Assembly (NCBI GenBank): GCA_045656005.1
Contig: JAZOQG010000017.1
Span: 1 to 14,209, forward strand
Source: JAZNQN01 sp045656005
Lineage (GTDB): Bacteria; Bacillota; Clostridia; UMGS1883; UMGS1540
Direction: 5' to 3'
DNA: 14,209 nt
Notes under the pieces: model-generated
What the model was told of the DNA's origin: nothing
Database searches by the model: none
Seen by the model: the letters and a program-made list of their open reading frames with translations, nothing else
Position numbers and translations under genes: made by a program
Shown: positions 7,047-14,076 of the stretch, one piece after another
Layout: each line of letters opens with the position of its first letter
Numbering within the stretch: the stretch's first letter is position 1

Positions 7047-7619
7047 TTAGCGCACCTCTTCCATTATGCGCTCCGCTAAAATTTTGCATCGGGTTAATGC
7101 ATATTCGTCCTCTTTCGCATCTTTTTGTGCACAAACACCGAAATGTCCTGAAAGAGATAAGCTGCTGTCACCTATAAGTGTCATTCCTTCAACGAGCATT
7201 AAGTGATGAAGTGTGGTAACTGTCGGCTCCTGACCGCCATATTTTGAAGCACCAACCGCTATCGCAGCACCAACTTTTCCGAGCAGTGCCTTTTCTTTTC
7301 TCATAAGTCTTGTTTTGTCAAAAAGGCATTTTATTTGTGCCGTAGGTCCGCCAAAATACACGGGGCTTGCAAAAATTATTGCATCAGCCTTTTTCATTTT
7401 TTCAAAAACAGTATCGAGCTTTGTGCCTTTATAACATGCACCGTCGCAATCACTTTTACAACAAATACAGAAAGGATTTGAAAGGTCTCCTAAAACGGGC
7501 TGCATGTCAATTCTCTCGGTTTTTACACCTTCTTTTTCAAGATGCGAAAAAACCTCGTCAATTAAAAAGGCAGTATTTCCGTCGCTGTGGGGACTTCCGT
7601 TAATTCCGATTACATACAT
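7047..7619 (-). CDS. Flavodoxin-like NAD(P)H-dependent FMN reductase family protein with a cysteine cluster
   Basis: This 190-residue protein has the flavodoxin-like fold of the FMN reductase/iron-sulfur flavoprotein family. GINGSPHSDGNTAFL (5-19) is the FMN phosphate loop, FASPVYFGGPTAQIK (83-97) the second flavin loop, and AVGASKYGGQE (121-131) the third. Between strands two and three lies FCICCKSDCDGACYKG (50-65), with cysteines at 51, 53, 54, 58 and 62. Related proteins often carry a CxxC-containing cluster here; in iron-sulfur flavoproteins it binds a 4Fe-4S cluster. The spacing here is unusual (see findings). It is probably a cytosolic oxidoreductase that passes electrons from a nicotinamide cofactor or ferredoxin to an unknown acceptor. 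The ATG at 7619 is preceded by GGAGG at good spacing. It lies 15 bases after ispA and 21 before dgt, so it is likely co-transcribed, although neither neighbour suggests its substrate. Confidence 0.85.
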   Translation of the reverse strand: MYVIGINGSPHSDGNTAFLIDEVFSHLEKEGVKTERIDMQPVLGDLSNPFCICCKSDCDGACYKGTKLDTVFEKMKKADAIIFASPVYFGGPTAQIKCLFDKTRLMRKEKALLGKVGAAIAVGASKYGGQEPTVTTLHHLMLVEGMTLIGDSSLSLSGHFGVCAQKDAKEDEYALTRCKILAERIMEEVR

Positions 7620-7634
7620 TTTGAAAACCTCCGA

Positions 7635-8498
7635 TTAATACTCTCTTAAAATAAGGTAATCAGCAAGCTCCAAAAGTTTTTTGTTGCCGTCACCTAAAAA
7701 TAAAAGTGAATTTTTTCCTTCATCAGTAAGTGTTTTTACCATTTCCTGCGCCTTTTCAAGGCTTATAAATTTAAGCGAAGTTTTTTTCTCGTTCTTCTCA
7801 TCGCTGTTTATCGGTTTTCCCAAAACTTCTTCACTTGCCGTTACATCTAAAATATCATCTTTTATCTGGAAAGCGATACCTATTTTTTCACCATATTCGT
7901 CAAATTCATCACCTTTGCCGCCTGCGGCAAGTGCACCCATAGAAAGTGATGCACAAAGAAGGTCACCTGTTTTTCGTCTGTAAATTTCAAGAAGGTCGTC
8001 AAACACATCGCATCCGTGCATATCAAGCGCCTGACCTAAAACCATTCCGTCTTTTCCCGCGCGTTTTGATAAAGATGCAACGGCTTTTATTTTCTGCGTA
8101 TCGGAAACATCGGCCTTTGCAATTTCAGAAAAAGCCTCGGTTAAAAGTGCATCGCCTGCCAAAATTGCCATAGCCTCGCCGAAAACCTTATGGTTTGACG
8201 GCTTTCCGCGTCTGAAATCATCATCGTCCATTGCGGGCAAATCGTCATGTATAAGCGAATAGCAATGCACCATTTCTATTGCTGCCGCAAAAGGAAGTGC
8301 TTTTTTTATGTCACCGCCAAGTGCCTCGCATGAAAGAAGCACCATTAAAGGTCTTATTCTTTTACCGCCTGCAAGCACACTATATCCCATCGCATTTAAA
8401 ATTTCGCTTCCGCTTTCGGGAAAAAGTCCTTTTATGTAGTTGTCGGCAATATCACAAAGCCTTAAAATTTCATCAGAAAGTTTAATTTTGTTCATCAT
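7635..8498 (-). CDS. ispA: Farnesyl diphosphate synthase (short-chain trans-prenyltransferase)
   Basis: IspA condenses dimethylallyl diphosphate with two isopentenyl diphosphates to farnesyl diphosphate, the primer used by UppS for the cell-wall lipid carrier and by other prenyltransferases. The 287-residue protein has GGKRIRP (44-50, diphosphate binding), the first Asp-rich motif HDDLPAMDDDDFRRG (84-98), GDALLTEAF (115-123), the Lys-Thr pair RRKTGDL (174-180) and the second Asp-rich motif FQIKDDILD (210-218). The aromatic Tyr80 five residues before the first motif and the two-residue insertion inside it are the bacterial type II FPP synthase pattern, so C15 is the likely product; geranylgeranyl diphosphate is the alternative. 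I place the start at the ATG at 8498, with AGGAC upstream. The ATG at 8552 gives 18 extra residues, lacks a ribosome binding site and would lie deep inside xseB. The gene overlaps the end of xseB by 17 bases. Confidence 0.94.
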   Translation of the reverse strand: MMNKIKLSDEILRLCDIADNYIKGLFPESGSEILNAMGYSVLAGGKRIRPLMVLLSCEALGGDIKKALPFAAAIEMVHCYSLIHDDLPAMDDDDFRRGKPSNHKVFGEAMAILAGDALLTEAFSEIAKADVSDTQKIKAVASLSKRAGKDGMVLGQALDMHGCDVFDDLLEIYRRKTGDLLCASLSMGALAAGGKGDEFDEYGEKIGIAFQIKDDILDVTASEEVLGKPINSDEKNEKKTSLKFISLEKAQEMVKTLTDEGKNSLLFLGDGNKKLLELADYLILREY

Positions 8499-8697
8499 CA
8501 AAAACCGTCCTGTCACCGTTTTCCAGTATTTTTTCAATTCTGCCTCTCGCATTTTCTAAAGCATTCTTGCACTCTTTTATGAGAAGCATTCCTTTTTCAA
8601 ATTTATCTATCGACTGGTCAAGGCTTATATTTTCGCCTTCCATTTCGCTTACAATCTTTTCCAGCTCAGCCATTGATTTTTCAAAATCTTTACTCAT
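8482..8697 (-). CDS. xseB: Exodeoxyribonuclease VII small subunit
   Basis: XseB is the small subunit of exonuclease VII, which degrades single-stranded DNA from either end. Several copies bind the extended helical tail of XseA. The 71-residue protein is typical in size and almost wholly helical. The family core DFEKSMAELEKIVSEME (4-20) is followed by LDQSIDKFEKGMLLIKEC (26-43) and a second helix ending near ILENG (57-61). The ATG at 8697 has GAGGTGA just upstream. It lies 13 bases after xseA, as expected for a two-subunit enzyme, and its last 17 bases overlap the start of ispA. Confidence 0.95.
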   Translation of the reverse strand: MSKDFEKSMAELEKIVSEMEGENISLDQSIDKFEKGMLLIKECKNALENARGRIEKILENGDRTVFDDEQN

Positions 8698-8710
8698 TTT
8701 CTCACCTCGG

Positions 8711-9910
8711 CTAATTGTTTATATTTATTACTTCACATGAAATCTCACCTTTTGAAAGTTTAACCGAAATTTCATCACCGCATTTTATTTTTTCTGCATC
8801 TGACAAAATCTTTTTATCCTTGTCAAAAACTACGCTGTATCCTCTTGATAAAATCTTGAGCGGACTTAAAGCATCAAGTTTTGCCGCCGCCACAGAAACC
8901 TCTTTTTCGCATTTTTCGGTTTTTGCCTTTAACTCTCTTTCTAGATTATTAAAAGAAAGGTCGAGCATCTGACTCATTTTATCAAGCTGCATGTTTATTT
9001 TTGAAGGTGAAATAAGGCGCTGGCAGTAATTTATTTTTTCATTTAATTCTTTGAATTTGTTTGAAACAATTTTTTTCGCTTTCTGCTCTATAAACTCAAG
9101 TTTCCTTAAAAGCTCCTTACTGTCCTGTACCGCAAGTTCTGCCGCCGCAGAAGGAGTTGGTGCTCTTAAATCAGCCACAAAATCGCAAATAGTAAAATCT
9201 GTTTCGTGACCTACTGCTGAAATTACAGGTACATCACAATCTGCTACTGCACGGGCTACAATTTCCTCGTTAAATGCCCACAAATCCTCAATGCTTCCGC
9301 CGCCTCTGCCTACGATTATGACATCGGCACATTTTTCGCGGCTGAAAAACTCCACTCCTGCCGCAATTTCTTTCTCCGCTCCTGCCCCCTGAACCGATGC
9401 AGGATAAAGAAGAATATTTACTCCCTTGTATCTTCTCGTCAAAATATTTATAATATCACGCACGGCGGCACCCGTGGCACTTGTAACAATGCCGACAGTT
9501 TCAGGAAAGAGGGGGAGTTTTTTCTTTCTGCTCTCTTCAAAAAGTCCTTCCTTCTGCAATTTTTCTTTGAGTTTTTCAAAAGCCACATGAAGGTCTCCGA
9601 CTCCGTTTAATACCATTTCTTCTATATAAAGCTGATACTGTCCGTCACGCGGGAAAACTGAAATTCTTCCCCTTGCAATTACACTCATGCCATTTTCGGG
9701 AATAAACTTAAGTTTTTCGTTTGCACATTTAAACATTACTGCCTTTAAGGACGAATTTTCATCTTTAAGACTTAAGTACATGTGCCCTGACCAATGGTGC
9801 TTGAAATTTGAAATTTCACCCGCAACCCATATATCACTAAGCACCATGTCGTAATCCATAAGTGTTTTAATATATGCATTTATTTCCGAAACAGTTGCCC
9901 TTTTATTCAT
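8711..9910 (-). CDS. xseA: Exodeoxyribonuclease VII large subunit
   Basis: XseA is the catalytic subunit of exonuclease VII, acting on single-stranded DNA in repair and recombination. At 399 residues it is slightly shorter than the E. coli enzyme but complete. The N-terminal OB-fold domain (about 1-105) contains VAGEISNFKHHWSGHMYLSL (29-48). The catalytic domain has PETVGIVTSATGAAVRDI (136-153), the hallmark GRGGGSIEDLWAFNEE (201-216), SAVGHETDFTICDFVADLRA (231-250) and PTPSAAAELA (251-260). The region from about 260 to 345 is Lys/Glu-rich and predicted to be a long coiled coil that carries XseB. The C-terminal LSRGYSVVFD matches the usual end of the family. The ATG at 9910 is four bases after nusB; its GGAG site overlaps the last codons of nusB, which suggests coupled translation. 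Confidence 0.97.
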   Translation of the reverse strand: MNKRATVSEINAYIKTLMDYDMVLSDIWVAGEISNFKHHWSGHMYLSLKDENSSLKAVMFKCANEKLKFIPENGMSVIARGRISVFPRDGQYQLYIEEMVLNGVGDLHVAFEKLKEKLQKEGLFEESRKKKLPLFPETVGIVTSATGAAVRDIINILTRRYKGVNILLYPASVQGAGAEKEIAAGVEFFSREKCADVIIVGRGGGSIEDLWAFNEEIVARAVADCDVPVISAVGHETDFTICDFVADLRAPTPSAAAELAVQDSKELLRKLEFIEQKAKKIVSNKFKELNEKINYCQRLISPSKINMQLDKMSQMLDLSFNNLERELKAKTEKCEKEVSVAAAKLDALSPLKILSRGYSVVFDKDKKILSDAEKIKCGDEISVKLSKGEISCEVININN

Positions 9911-9914
9911 AAAA

Positions 9915-10361
9915 TTACTCCGTTTTTCCGAGACCCAGTTTCTTTATTGCAGAGCCTAGTGCTCCGTTTACAAAAGAACCGCATGAAGGTCCGTCATACT
10001 TTTTGGCAATTTCAACCGCCTCGTTTACTGCAACGTTTAAAGGAATATCATCGGCATACATAATTTCATAAAGTGCAAGACGCATCGCCGCAACACTTAC
10101 CTTTGAAATTCTTTCAACCTTCCAGTCAACAAGGTTTTCGGAGATTATTTTGTCAAGCTCTTCTTTTTTCTCGAGTACCCCTTTTAAAGTGTTTTCAACA
10201 TACTCGTTGTCGCCCCCTACAGGCTTATTTAAAAATGCTGACTCTCCTCCGTCTTTTATAGCCTCAAAATAATTTTCGAGATACTCCTGTGGCTCCAAAG
10301 TATTGATAAGAGACTGGAAAATTATTCTGAAAGTATCTTCTCTTGCGTTTTTTCTGCTCAT
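9915..10361 (-). CDS. nusB: Transcription antitermination factor NusB
   Basis: NusB, with NusE (ribosomal protein S10), binds boxA in rRNA leaders and helps RNA polymerase read through rRNA operons. The 148-residue all-helical protein starts with the conserved MSRKNAREDTFRIIFQ (1-16). The C-terminal signature has VSVAAMRLALYEIMY (88-102), DDIPLNVAVNEAVEIAKKYD (104-123) and SFVNGALGSAI (129-139). An acidic, gapped segment at about 35-60 is the variable loop. It begins one base after the rseP stop, and the GGAGG that serves it lies inside the last two glycine codons of rseP. xseA follows four bases later. nusB-xseA-xseB-ispA is a common Gram-positive order; direct attachment to rseP is less usual. 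Confidence 0.95.
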   Translation of the reverse strand: MSRKNAREDTFRIIFQSLINTLEPQEYLENYFEAIKDGGESAFLNKPVGGDNEYVENTLKGVLEKKEELDKIISENLVDWKVERISKVSVAAMRLALYEIMYADDIPLNVAVNEAVEIAKKYDGPSCGSFVNGALGSAIKKLGLGKTE

Positions 10362-10362
10362 A

Positions 10363-11370
10363 TTAACCTCCGCTTACTATTTTTCCTATATCTGAAAATG
10401 TAATTAAAATCATAAGTGCAAACAAAAGTATAAGTCCTGCCGCATGGATATACCCTTCAATTTTTGGGTTTACAGGTTTTCTTCTTATGCCTTCTATTGC
10501 GGCAAACAAAATTCTGCCTCCGTCAAGTGCAGGGAAAGGAAGTAAATTCATAACACCTAAATTAACTGCTATAAGTGCCGCAAAATTTAAAACTTGCAAA
10601 ATACCGTCTTTTGCCGCTTTTCCTATCTCGCCTACTATTCCTACGGGTCCCGACATTTCTCCAATTCCCACCTGACCCGTAAGCATCATTTTAAGTGACT
10701 CGAAAACTACCCTCACAACAAAAAACGTATTGTAAAAGGCATTATATAAAACATTTTTAAAAGATGTTTCTTCAAGCTTTGGATAAAAACCCAAAATATA
10801 TCTGTCACCTTCAAGTTTTGGTGTTAAGGAAAAAGTATGTCTTTCACCTTTTCTTAAAACTTCAACCGACACTTCCCTGTCACCGCTTAAAAAGAGGGAG
10901 AATGTCACATCGCTTTGTATATGAACGGCATCACCATTTATGGAAACAATTCTGTCCCCTTCCATTATCCCTGCTTCCATTGCAGGGGATGATGGTATCA
11001 CTTCTCCGATTTCAGGCACTAAAACACCGCCCGAAAATGAATAAATTATTATAAAAATCAGAAAGCCTGAAATAAAATTCATAAATGCGCCTGCAAACAA
11101 AACTATTATTTTTTTAAGTGCAGGCAACCTTCCGAAGGAGCGCTCGTCGTCACTCTCCCCGTCTTCGCCTTCCATTTTTACATATCCGCCTATAGGCAAA
11201 GCCCTGACGGAATAAAGAATTTCGCCTTTTTGCTTTTTGAAAATTGCAGGACCCATTCCGAGTGCAAATTCGTGAATTTTTACCCCGAATTTTTTAGCCG
11301 TCAGAAAATGCCCCAGCTCATGCACAAAAATTAAAAATCCAAAAATTAAAACAGCAAATATAATTACCAA
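10363..11370 (-). CDS. rseP: RIP metalloprotease RseP (site-2 protease family)
   Basis: RseP is a zinc metalloprotease in the inner membrane that cuts transmembrane substrates, typically anti-sigma factors or leftover signal peptides; the B. subtilis counterpart is RasP. The 335-residue protein has the zinc motif HELGH (17-21) in its first membrane helix (about 2-25) and the second zinc ligand motif NLLPFPALDGGRI (275-287). Further membrane segments lie at about 88-112, 258-280 and 307-325. One PDZ domain lies at about 115-185 (GEVIPSSPAMEAGIMEGDRI). The start is a TTG at 11370 with GGAGG five bases upstream; starting there puts the HELGH helix at the normal distance from the N-terminus. It follows dxr by 12 bases, the common dxr-rseP order. 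Its substrate cannot be told from here, since no anti-sigma gene is present. Confidence 0.95.
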   Translation of the reverse strand: MVIIFAVLIFGFLIFVHELGHFLTAKKFGVKIHEFALGMGPAIFKKQKGEILYSVRALPIGGYVKMEGEDGESDDERSFGRLPALKKIIVLFAGAFMNFISGFLIFIIIYSFSGGVLVPEIGEVIPSSPAMEAGIMEGDRIVSINGDAVHIQSDVTFSLFLSGDREVSVEVLRKGERHTFSLTPKLEGDRYILGFYPKLEETSFKNVLYNAFYNTFFVVRVVFESLKMMLTGQVGIGEMSGPVGIVGEIGKAAKDGILQVLNFAALIAVNLGVMNLLPFPALDGGRILFAAIEGIRRKPVNPKIEGYIHAAGLILLFALMILITFSDIGKIVSGG

Positions 11371-11375
11371 AATTT

Positions 11376-11380
11376 CCTCC
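11376..11380 (-). promoter_or_regulatory. Ribosome binding site for the TTG start of rseP
   Basis: GGAGG on the minus strand lies five bases before the TTG at 11370-11368, in the 12-base gap after dxr. No in-frame ATG occurs before the catalytic HELGH, so the site supports the TTG start. Confidence 0.7.
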
Positions 11381-11382
11381 GA

Positions 11383-12519
11383 CTACAAAACCTTTTTTAC
11401 TTCTTCTCTTGCCCACTTGTCGCTATCTATTATACTCTCCAAATCAGGATTTATAACAACTTTGTGTTTATCCATAACACTTTCCACAACGTCTGCTATG
11501 CCGAGGAAAGAACATTTTCCGTTTAAAAATGCAGAAACCGCCTCCTCGTTTGCACCGTTGTAAACCGCAGGAAGTGAGCCTCCCTTATCTATTGCTTTGT
11601 AAGCCAATGAGAGACCTTTAAAGGTATCGGTATCAGGTTTATCAAATGTAAGGGTTGAAATTTCGAAGAAATCCGCTTCACTTGAAGGATTTTCCCTTCT
11701 TTCGGGATAATTTAAGGCATAAGCAATAGGAATTCTCATATCGGGATTTCCAAGCTGAGCAATAACTGAGTTATCCTGAAATAATACCATTGAATGAACA
11801 ATGCTTTGTCTGTGTACAAGCACTTCGATTTGAGAAGGCATGACACCGAAAAGCCTTACCGCCTCAATAACCTCAAGCCCTTTATTAAAAAGGGTTGCAC
11901 TGTCAATAGTAATTTTTGCACCCATATCCCAGTTTGGGTGCTTTAAGGCATCTTGAGGTGTTATATTTTTAAGTTCTTCTCTCGTTTTTCCGAAAAAAGG
12001 ACCTCCTGATGCAGTAAGATATATTTTCTTTAAAAATTTTCTCTGATTTCCTATACATTGAAAAATTGCACCATGCTCACTATCAACAGGCAAAATTTTA
12101 CTGCCGCTTTTTTTCGCCTCAGCATTTATAATGTCACCTGCGCAAACCATGGTTTCTTTGTTTGCAAGGGCAATTTCTTTTCCCGCTTTAACTGCCGCAA
12201 GTGTCGGCAAAATGCCAACGCTTCCGCTCATTGCAGTAAGTGCACTATCGCAATTAAGTGCCGCTTCGCACACTCCGTCAATTCCGCTTAAAACTTTAAT
12301 ATCAGTATCACTAAGACGGATTTTAAGCTCTTTTGCCGCCTCTTCCGAGTACATTGCAGCAATCTGCGGCTTATACTTTCTTGCAATTTCAGAAACCTTA
12401 TCAACACTTTTGTCGGCAGCTATTGCACTTACCGACAAAAAATCGGAATTTTCAATTACATCATGCGCCTGGGTGCCGATAGAACCGGTACACCCAAGCA
12501 CAGAAACTTTTTTCATCAT
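11383..12519 (-). CDS. dxr: 1-deoxy-D-xylulose 5-phosphate reductoisomerase
   Basis: Dxr (IspC) rearranges and reduces 1-deoxy-D-xylulose 5-phosphate to 2-C-methyl-D-erythritol 4-phosphate with NADPH, the committed step of the MEP isoprenoid route and the target of fosmidomycin. The 378-residue protein has the NADPH loop VLGCTGSIGTQ (7-17), ALANKETMVCAG (117-128), the metal and substrate site PVDSEHGAIFQ (144-154, Asp146 and Glu148), TASGGPFFG (169-177), HPNWDMGAKITIDSATLFNK (194-213) with Glu216 in the following GLEVIEA, the flexible-loop region HRQSIVHSMV (236-245), and a C-terminal helical domain with NGANEEAV (321-328). The start is the ATG at 12519. A longer frame begins at a TTG at 12540 but lacks a ribosome binding site and overlaps cdsA, while AAGGA lies seven bases before 12519. 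The gap to cdsA is 10 bases and rseP follows after 12. Confidence 0.97.
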   Translation of the reverse strand: MMKKVSVLGCTGSIGTQAHDVIENSDFLSVSAIAADKSVDKVSEIARKYKPQIAAMYSEEAAKELKIRLSDTDIKVLSGIDGVCEAALNCDSALTAMSGSVGILPTLAAVKAGKEIALANKETMVCAGDIINAEAKKSGSKILPVDSEHGAIFQCIGNQRKFLKKIYLTASGGPFFGKTREELKNITPQDALKHPNWDMGAKITIDSATLFNKGLEVIEAVRLFGVMPSQIEVLVHRQSIVHSMVLFQDNSVIAQLGNPDMRIPIAYALNYPERRENPSSEADFFEISTLTFDKPDTDTFKGLSLAYKAIDKGGSLPAVYNGANEEAVSAFLNGKCSFLGIADVVESVMDKHKVVINPDLESIIDSDKWAREEVKKVL

Positions 12520-12526
12520 ATTAGTA

Positions 12527-12531
12527 TCCTT
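12527..12531 (-). promoter_or_regulatory. Ribosome binding site fixing the dxr start
   Basis: AAGGA on the minus strand partly overlaps the cdsA stop codon and lies seven bases upstream of the ATG at 12519. It favours this start over the in-frame TTG at 12540 and suggests coupling to the end of cdsA translation. A second ATG directly follows the first and cannot be excluded. Confidence 0.65.
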
Positions 12532-13327
12532 ATAAAACAATTGGAAGTAAAATCATGGCATAATAAATTATTGGTGAGACAAATAAAATACTGTCAAATC
12601 TGTCAAAAAATCCGCCATGGCCGGGAAGAATTGAACCGAAATCTTTTATATTGCATTCTCTTTTTATAATTGATGCCGACAAATCTCCTATTTGTGCAAA
12701 AACCGAGCTTAAAAGTCCCAAAAGTGCCATTAAAAGAAAGTTTACTTTGCAGGAGCAAAAAAGCGAAAGCACTCCGCCATAGATAAGCATGCTTACCATT
12801 GTTCCCACAAGAGCCCCTACTGCACCTTCAATGGTTTTTTTAGGGCTGATTACTGGACAGAGCTTGTGTTTTCCAAAAAGCATTCCTGAAACATAAGCAA
12901 AAGTATCACTCATGCATGCACTTACAAAAACTGCCCATATAAGCATTTTGCCGAGTGAAAGCTGACGTAGCATTATAAGATGCTTTACCATAAATGTAAT
13001 CATACATCCTATAAAAAATGTAAGCGCAATATCACGCAGTTTTATATTTCTGCTGTTTATCATCATTAAGGCAAACAGCAACACTATGTATATATATATG
13101 AGCAATCCCATGATACTTATATCCGTTATAAAAAGCATAATCAAAGGGAAAAATCCAAGCAGGAATAAAAATCCTTTTTTAATAATTCCCGTAGCTTTAT
13201 AAACCTCAAAAAGAACAAGCACCCCTGCCAAAAATGCAACTATTTGCAAGGCGATACTGTCCATAAGAAGTACCATAATTAAAAGCAGTATCATAATAGA
13301 CCCGGTAATCAATCTGCTGCGAAGCAT
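12530..13327 (-). CDS. cdsA: Phosphatidate cytidylyltransferase (CDP-diacylglycerol synthase)
   Basis: CdsA is an integral membrane enzyme that makes CDP-diacylglycerol from phosphatidic acid and CTP, the branch point for all bacterial phospholipids. The 265-residue protein is very hydrophobic, with about eight membrane segments (for example 8-22, 26-43, 52-68, 72-90, 100-118, 128-150, 168-190 and 197-213). The C-terminal family signature is complete: SASIIKRECNIKDFG (217-231) continuing into LPGHGGFFDRFDS (234-246), which holds the catalytic Asp and metal-binding residues. SPKKTIEGAVGA (161-172) is the second conserved block. The ATG at 13327 has GGAGG six bases upstream. It follows uppS by 14 bases and precedes dxr by 10, the common frr-uppS-cdsA-dxr-rseP order of membrane and cell-envelope genes. 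Confidence 0.96.
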   Translation of the reverse strand: MLRSRLITGSIMILLLIMVLLMDSIALQIVAFLAGVLVLFEVYKATGIIKKGFLFLLGFFPLIMLFITDISIMGLLIYIYIVLLFALMMINSRNIKLRDIALTFFIGCMITFMVKHLIMLRQLSLGKMLIWAVFVSACMSDTFAYVSGMLFGKHKLCPVISPKKTIEGAVGALVGTMVSMLIYGGVLSLFCSCKVNFLLMALLGLLSSVFAQIGDLSASIIKRECNIKDFGSILPGHGGFFDRFDSILFVSPIIYYAMILLPIVL

Positions 13328-13341
13328 ACTGCACCTCCAAA

Positions 13342-14076
13342 TTAAACTTTTCCAAATCTTCTGTCTCTGTTTTGATATTCGTATATAGCCTCAAATAAGT
13401 GTTTCTTTGTAAAAGAAGGCCACAAAACATTCATAAAGCAATATTCCGAATACGCAGACTGCCATAAAAGAAAGTTGCTGGTACGCTTTTCACCGCTCGG
13501 TCTTATAATTAAGTCGGGGTCAGGCTGCCCATATGTATACATATTATCCGAAAGCATCTCTTCGCTTATATCGGAAGGTGCGATTTCACCATTTACACAT
13601 TTTTCAGCCAGAACTTTTGCCGCATGCAAAATTTCCTGCCTGCCGCCATAGCTTAAAGCTATATTTAAAGTAAGCCCCGTGTTATCCTTTGTAAAGTCCT
13701 CAAGGTCATCAATTTCCGCATTTAATTTATCGCTGAGCATTTCCCTCTCACCGATAATTTTAACCTTAACGTTCTTTTCTGCAAGTTCCTCTTTTGACTT
13801 TCTTAAATAATCACTTAAAAGACGCATTAAATTGTCAACCTCGTCCTGAGGTCTGCCCCAGTTTTCAGTTGAAAAAGCGTACACGGTAAGACAGGAAATG
13901 CCTATCTCACCGCAAATCGTTACAATTCTTTTGAAATTTTCTGCTCCGGCAGAATGACCCATACTTCTCGAAAGTCCTCTTCTTTTAGCCCATCTGCCGT
14001 TACCATCCATAATAATTCCTATATGCCCGGGCAATCTGCTCATATCAATTTTTTTGTCAAATTTTTTAAAAATCAT
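13342..14076 (-). CDS. uppS: Isoprenyl transferase (undecaprenyl diphosphate synthase)
   Basis: UppS extends farnesyl diphosphate with eight isopentenyl units in cis to give C55 undecaprenyl diphosphate, the carrier lipid for peptidoglycan and other wall polymers. The 244-residue cis-prenyltransferase has PGHIGIIMDGNGRWAKRRG (16-34, with catalytic Asp24), the structural block LTVYAFSTENWGRP (63-76), LNIALSYGGRQEI (137-149), and the C-terminal diphosphate-binding PDLIIRPSGEKRTSNFLLWQ (187-206). SEYCFMNVLWPSF (210-222) follows with the conserved Glu211. Length is normal. The ATG shares four bases with the frr stop (ATGA) and no Shine-Dalgarno sequence is visible, so translation probably depends on ribosomes ending frr. 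Its substrate could come from IspA, encoded downstream in the same direction. RPSGE instead of the frequent RTSGE is a mild variant. Confidence 0.97.
   Translation of the reverse strand: MIFKKFDKKIDMSRLPGHIGIIMDGNGRWAKRRGLSRSMGHSAGAENFKRIVTICGEIGISCLTVYAFSTENWGRPQDEVDNLMRLLSDYLRKSKEELAEKNVKVKIIGEREMLSDKLNAEIDDLEDFTKDNTGLTLNIALSYGGRQEILHAAKVLAEKCVNGEIAPSDISEEMLSDNMYTYGQPDPDLIIRPSGEKRTSNFLLWQSAYSEYCFMNVLWPSFTKKHLFEAIYEYQNRDRRFGKV

Noticed and set aside
8499..8552. Longer ispA reading starting at 8552
   Set aside because: No ribosome binding site, and the 18 added residues are just the shifted frame of xseB; family members start near the shorter ATG.
11429..11457. TATAAT inside the end of dxr as a possible rseP promoter
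   Set aside because: The hexamer at 17-base spacing is GTTATA, a poor -35, and the sequence is constrained by coding for conserved dxr residues.
12131..12535. 134-codon plus-strand open frame opposite dxr
   Set aside because: Ala/Ser-rich antisense shadow of a fully supported dxr; no recognisable motif.
13206..13430. 74-codon same-strand frame spanning the uppS-cdsA junction
   Set aside because: Overlaps the conserved C-terminus of UppS and the N-terminus of CdsA in another frame; no family match and no separate ribosome binding site needed.
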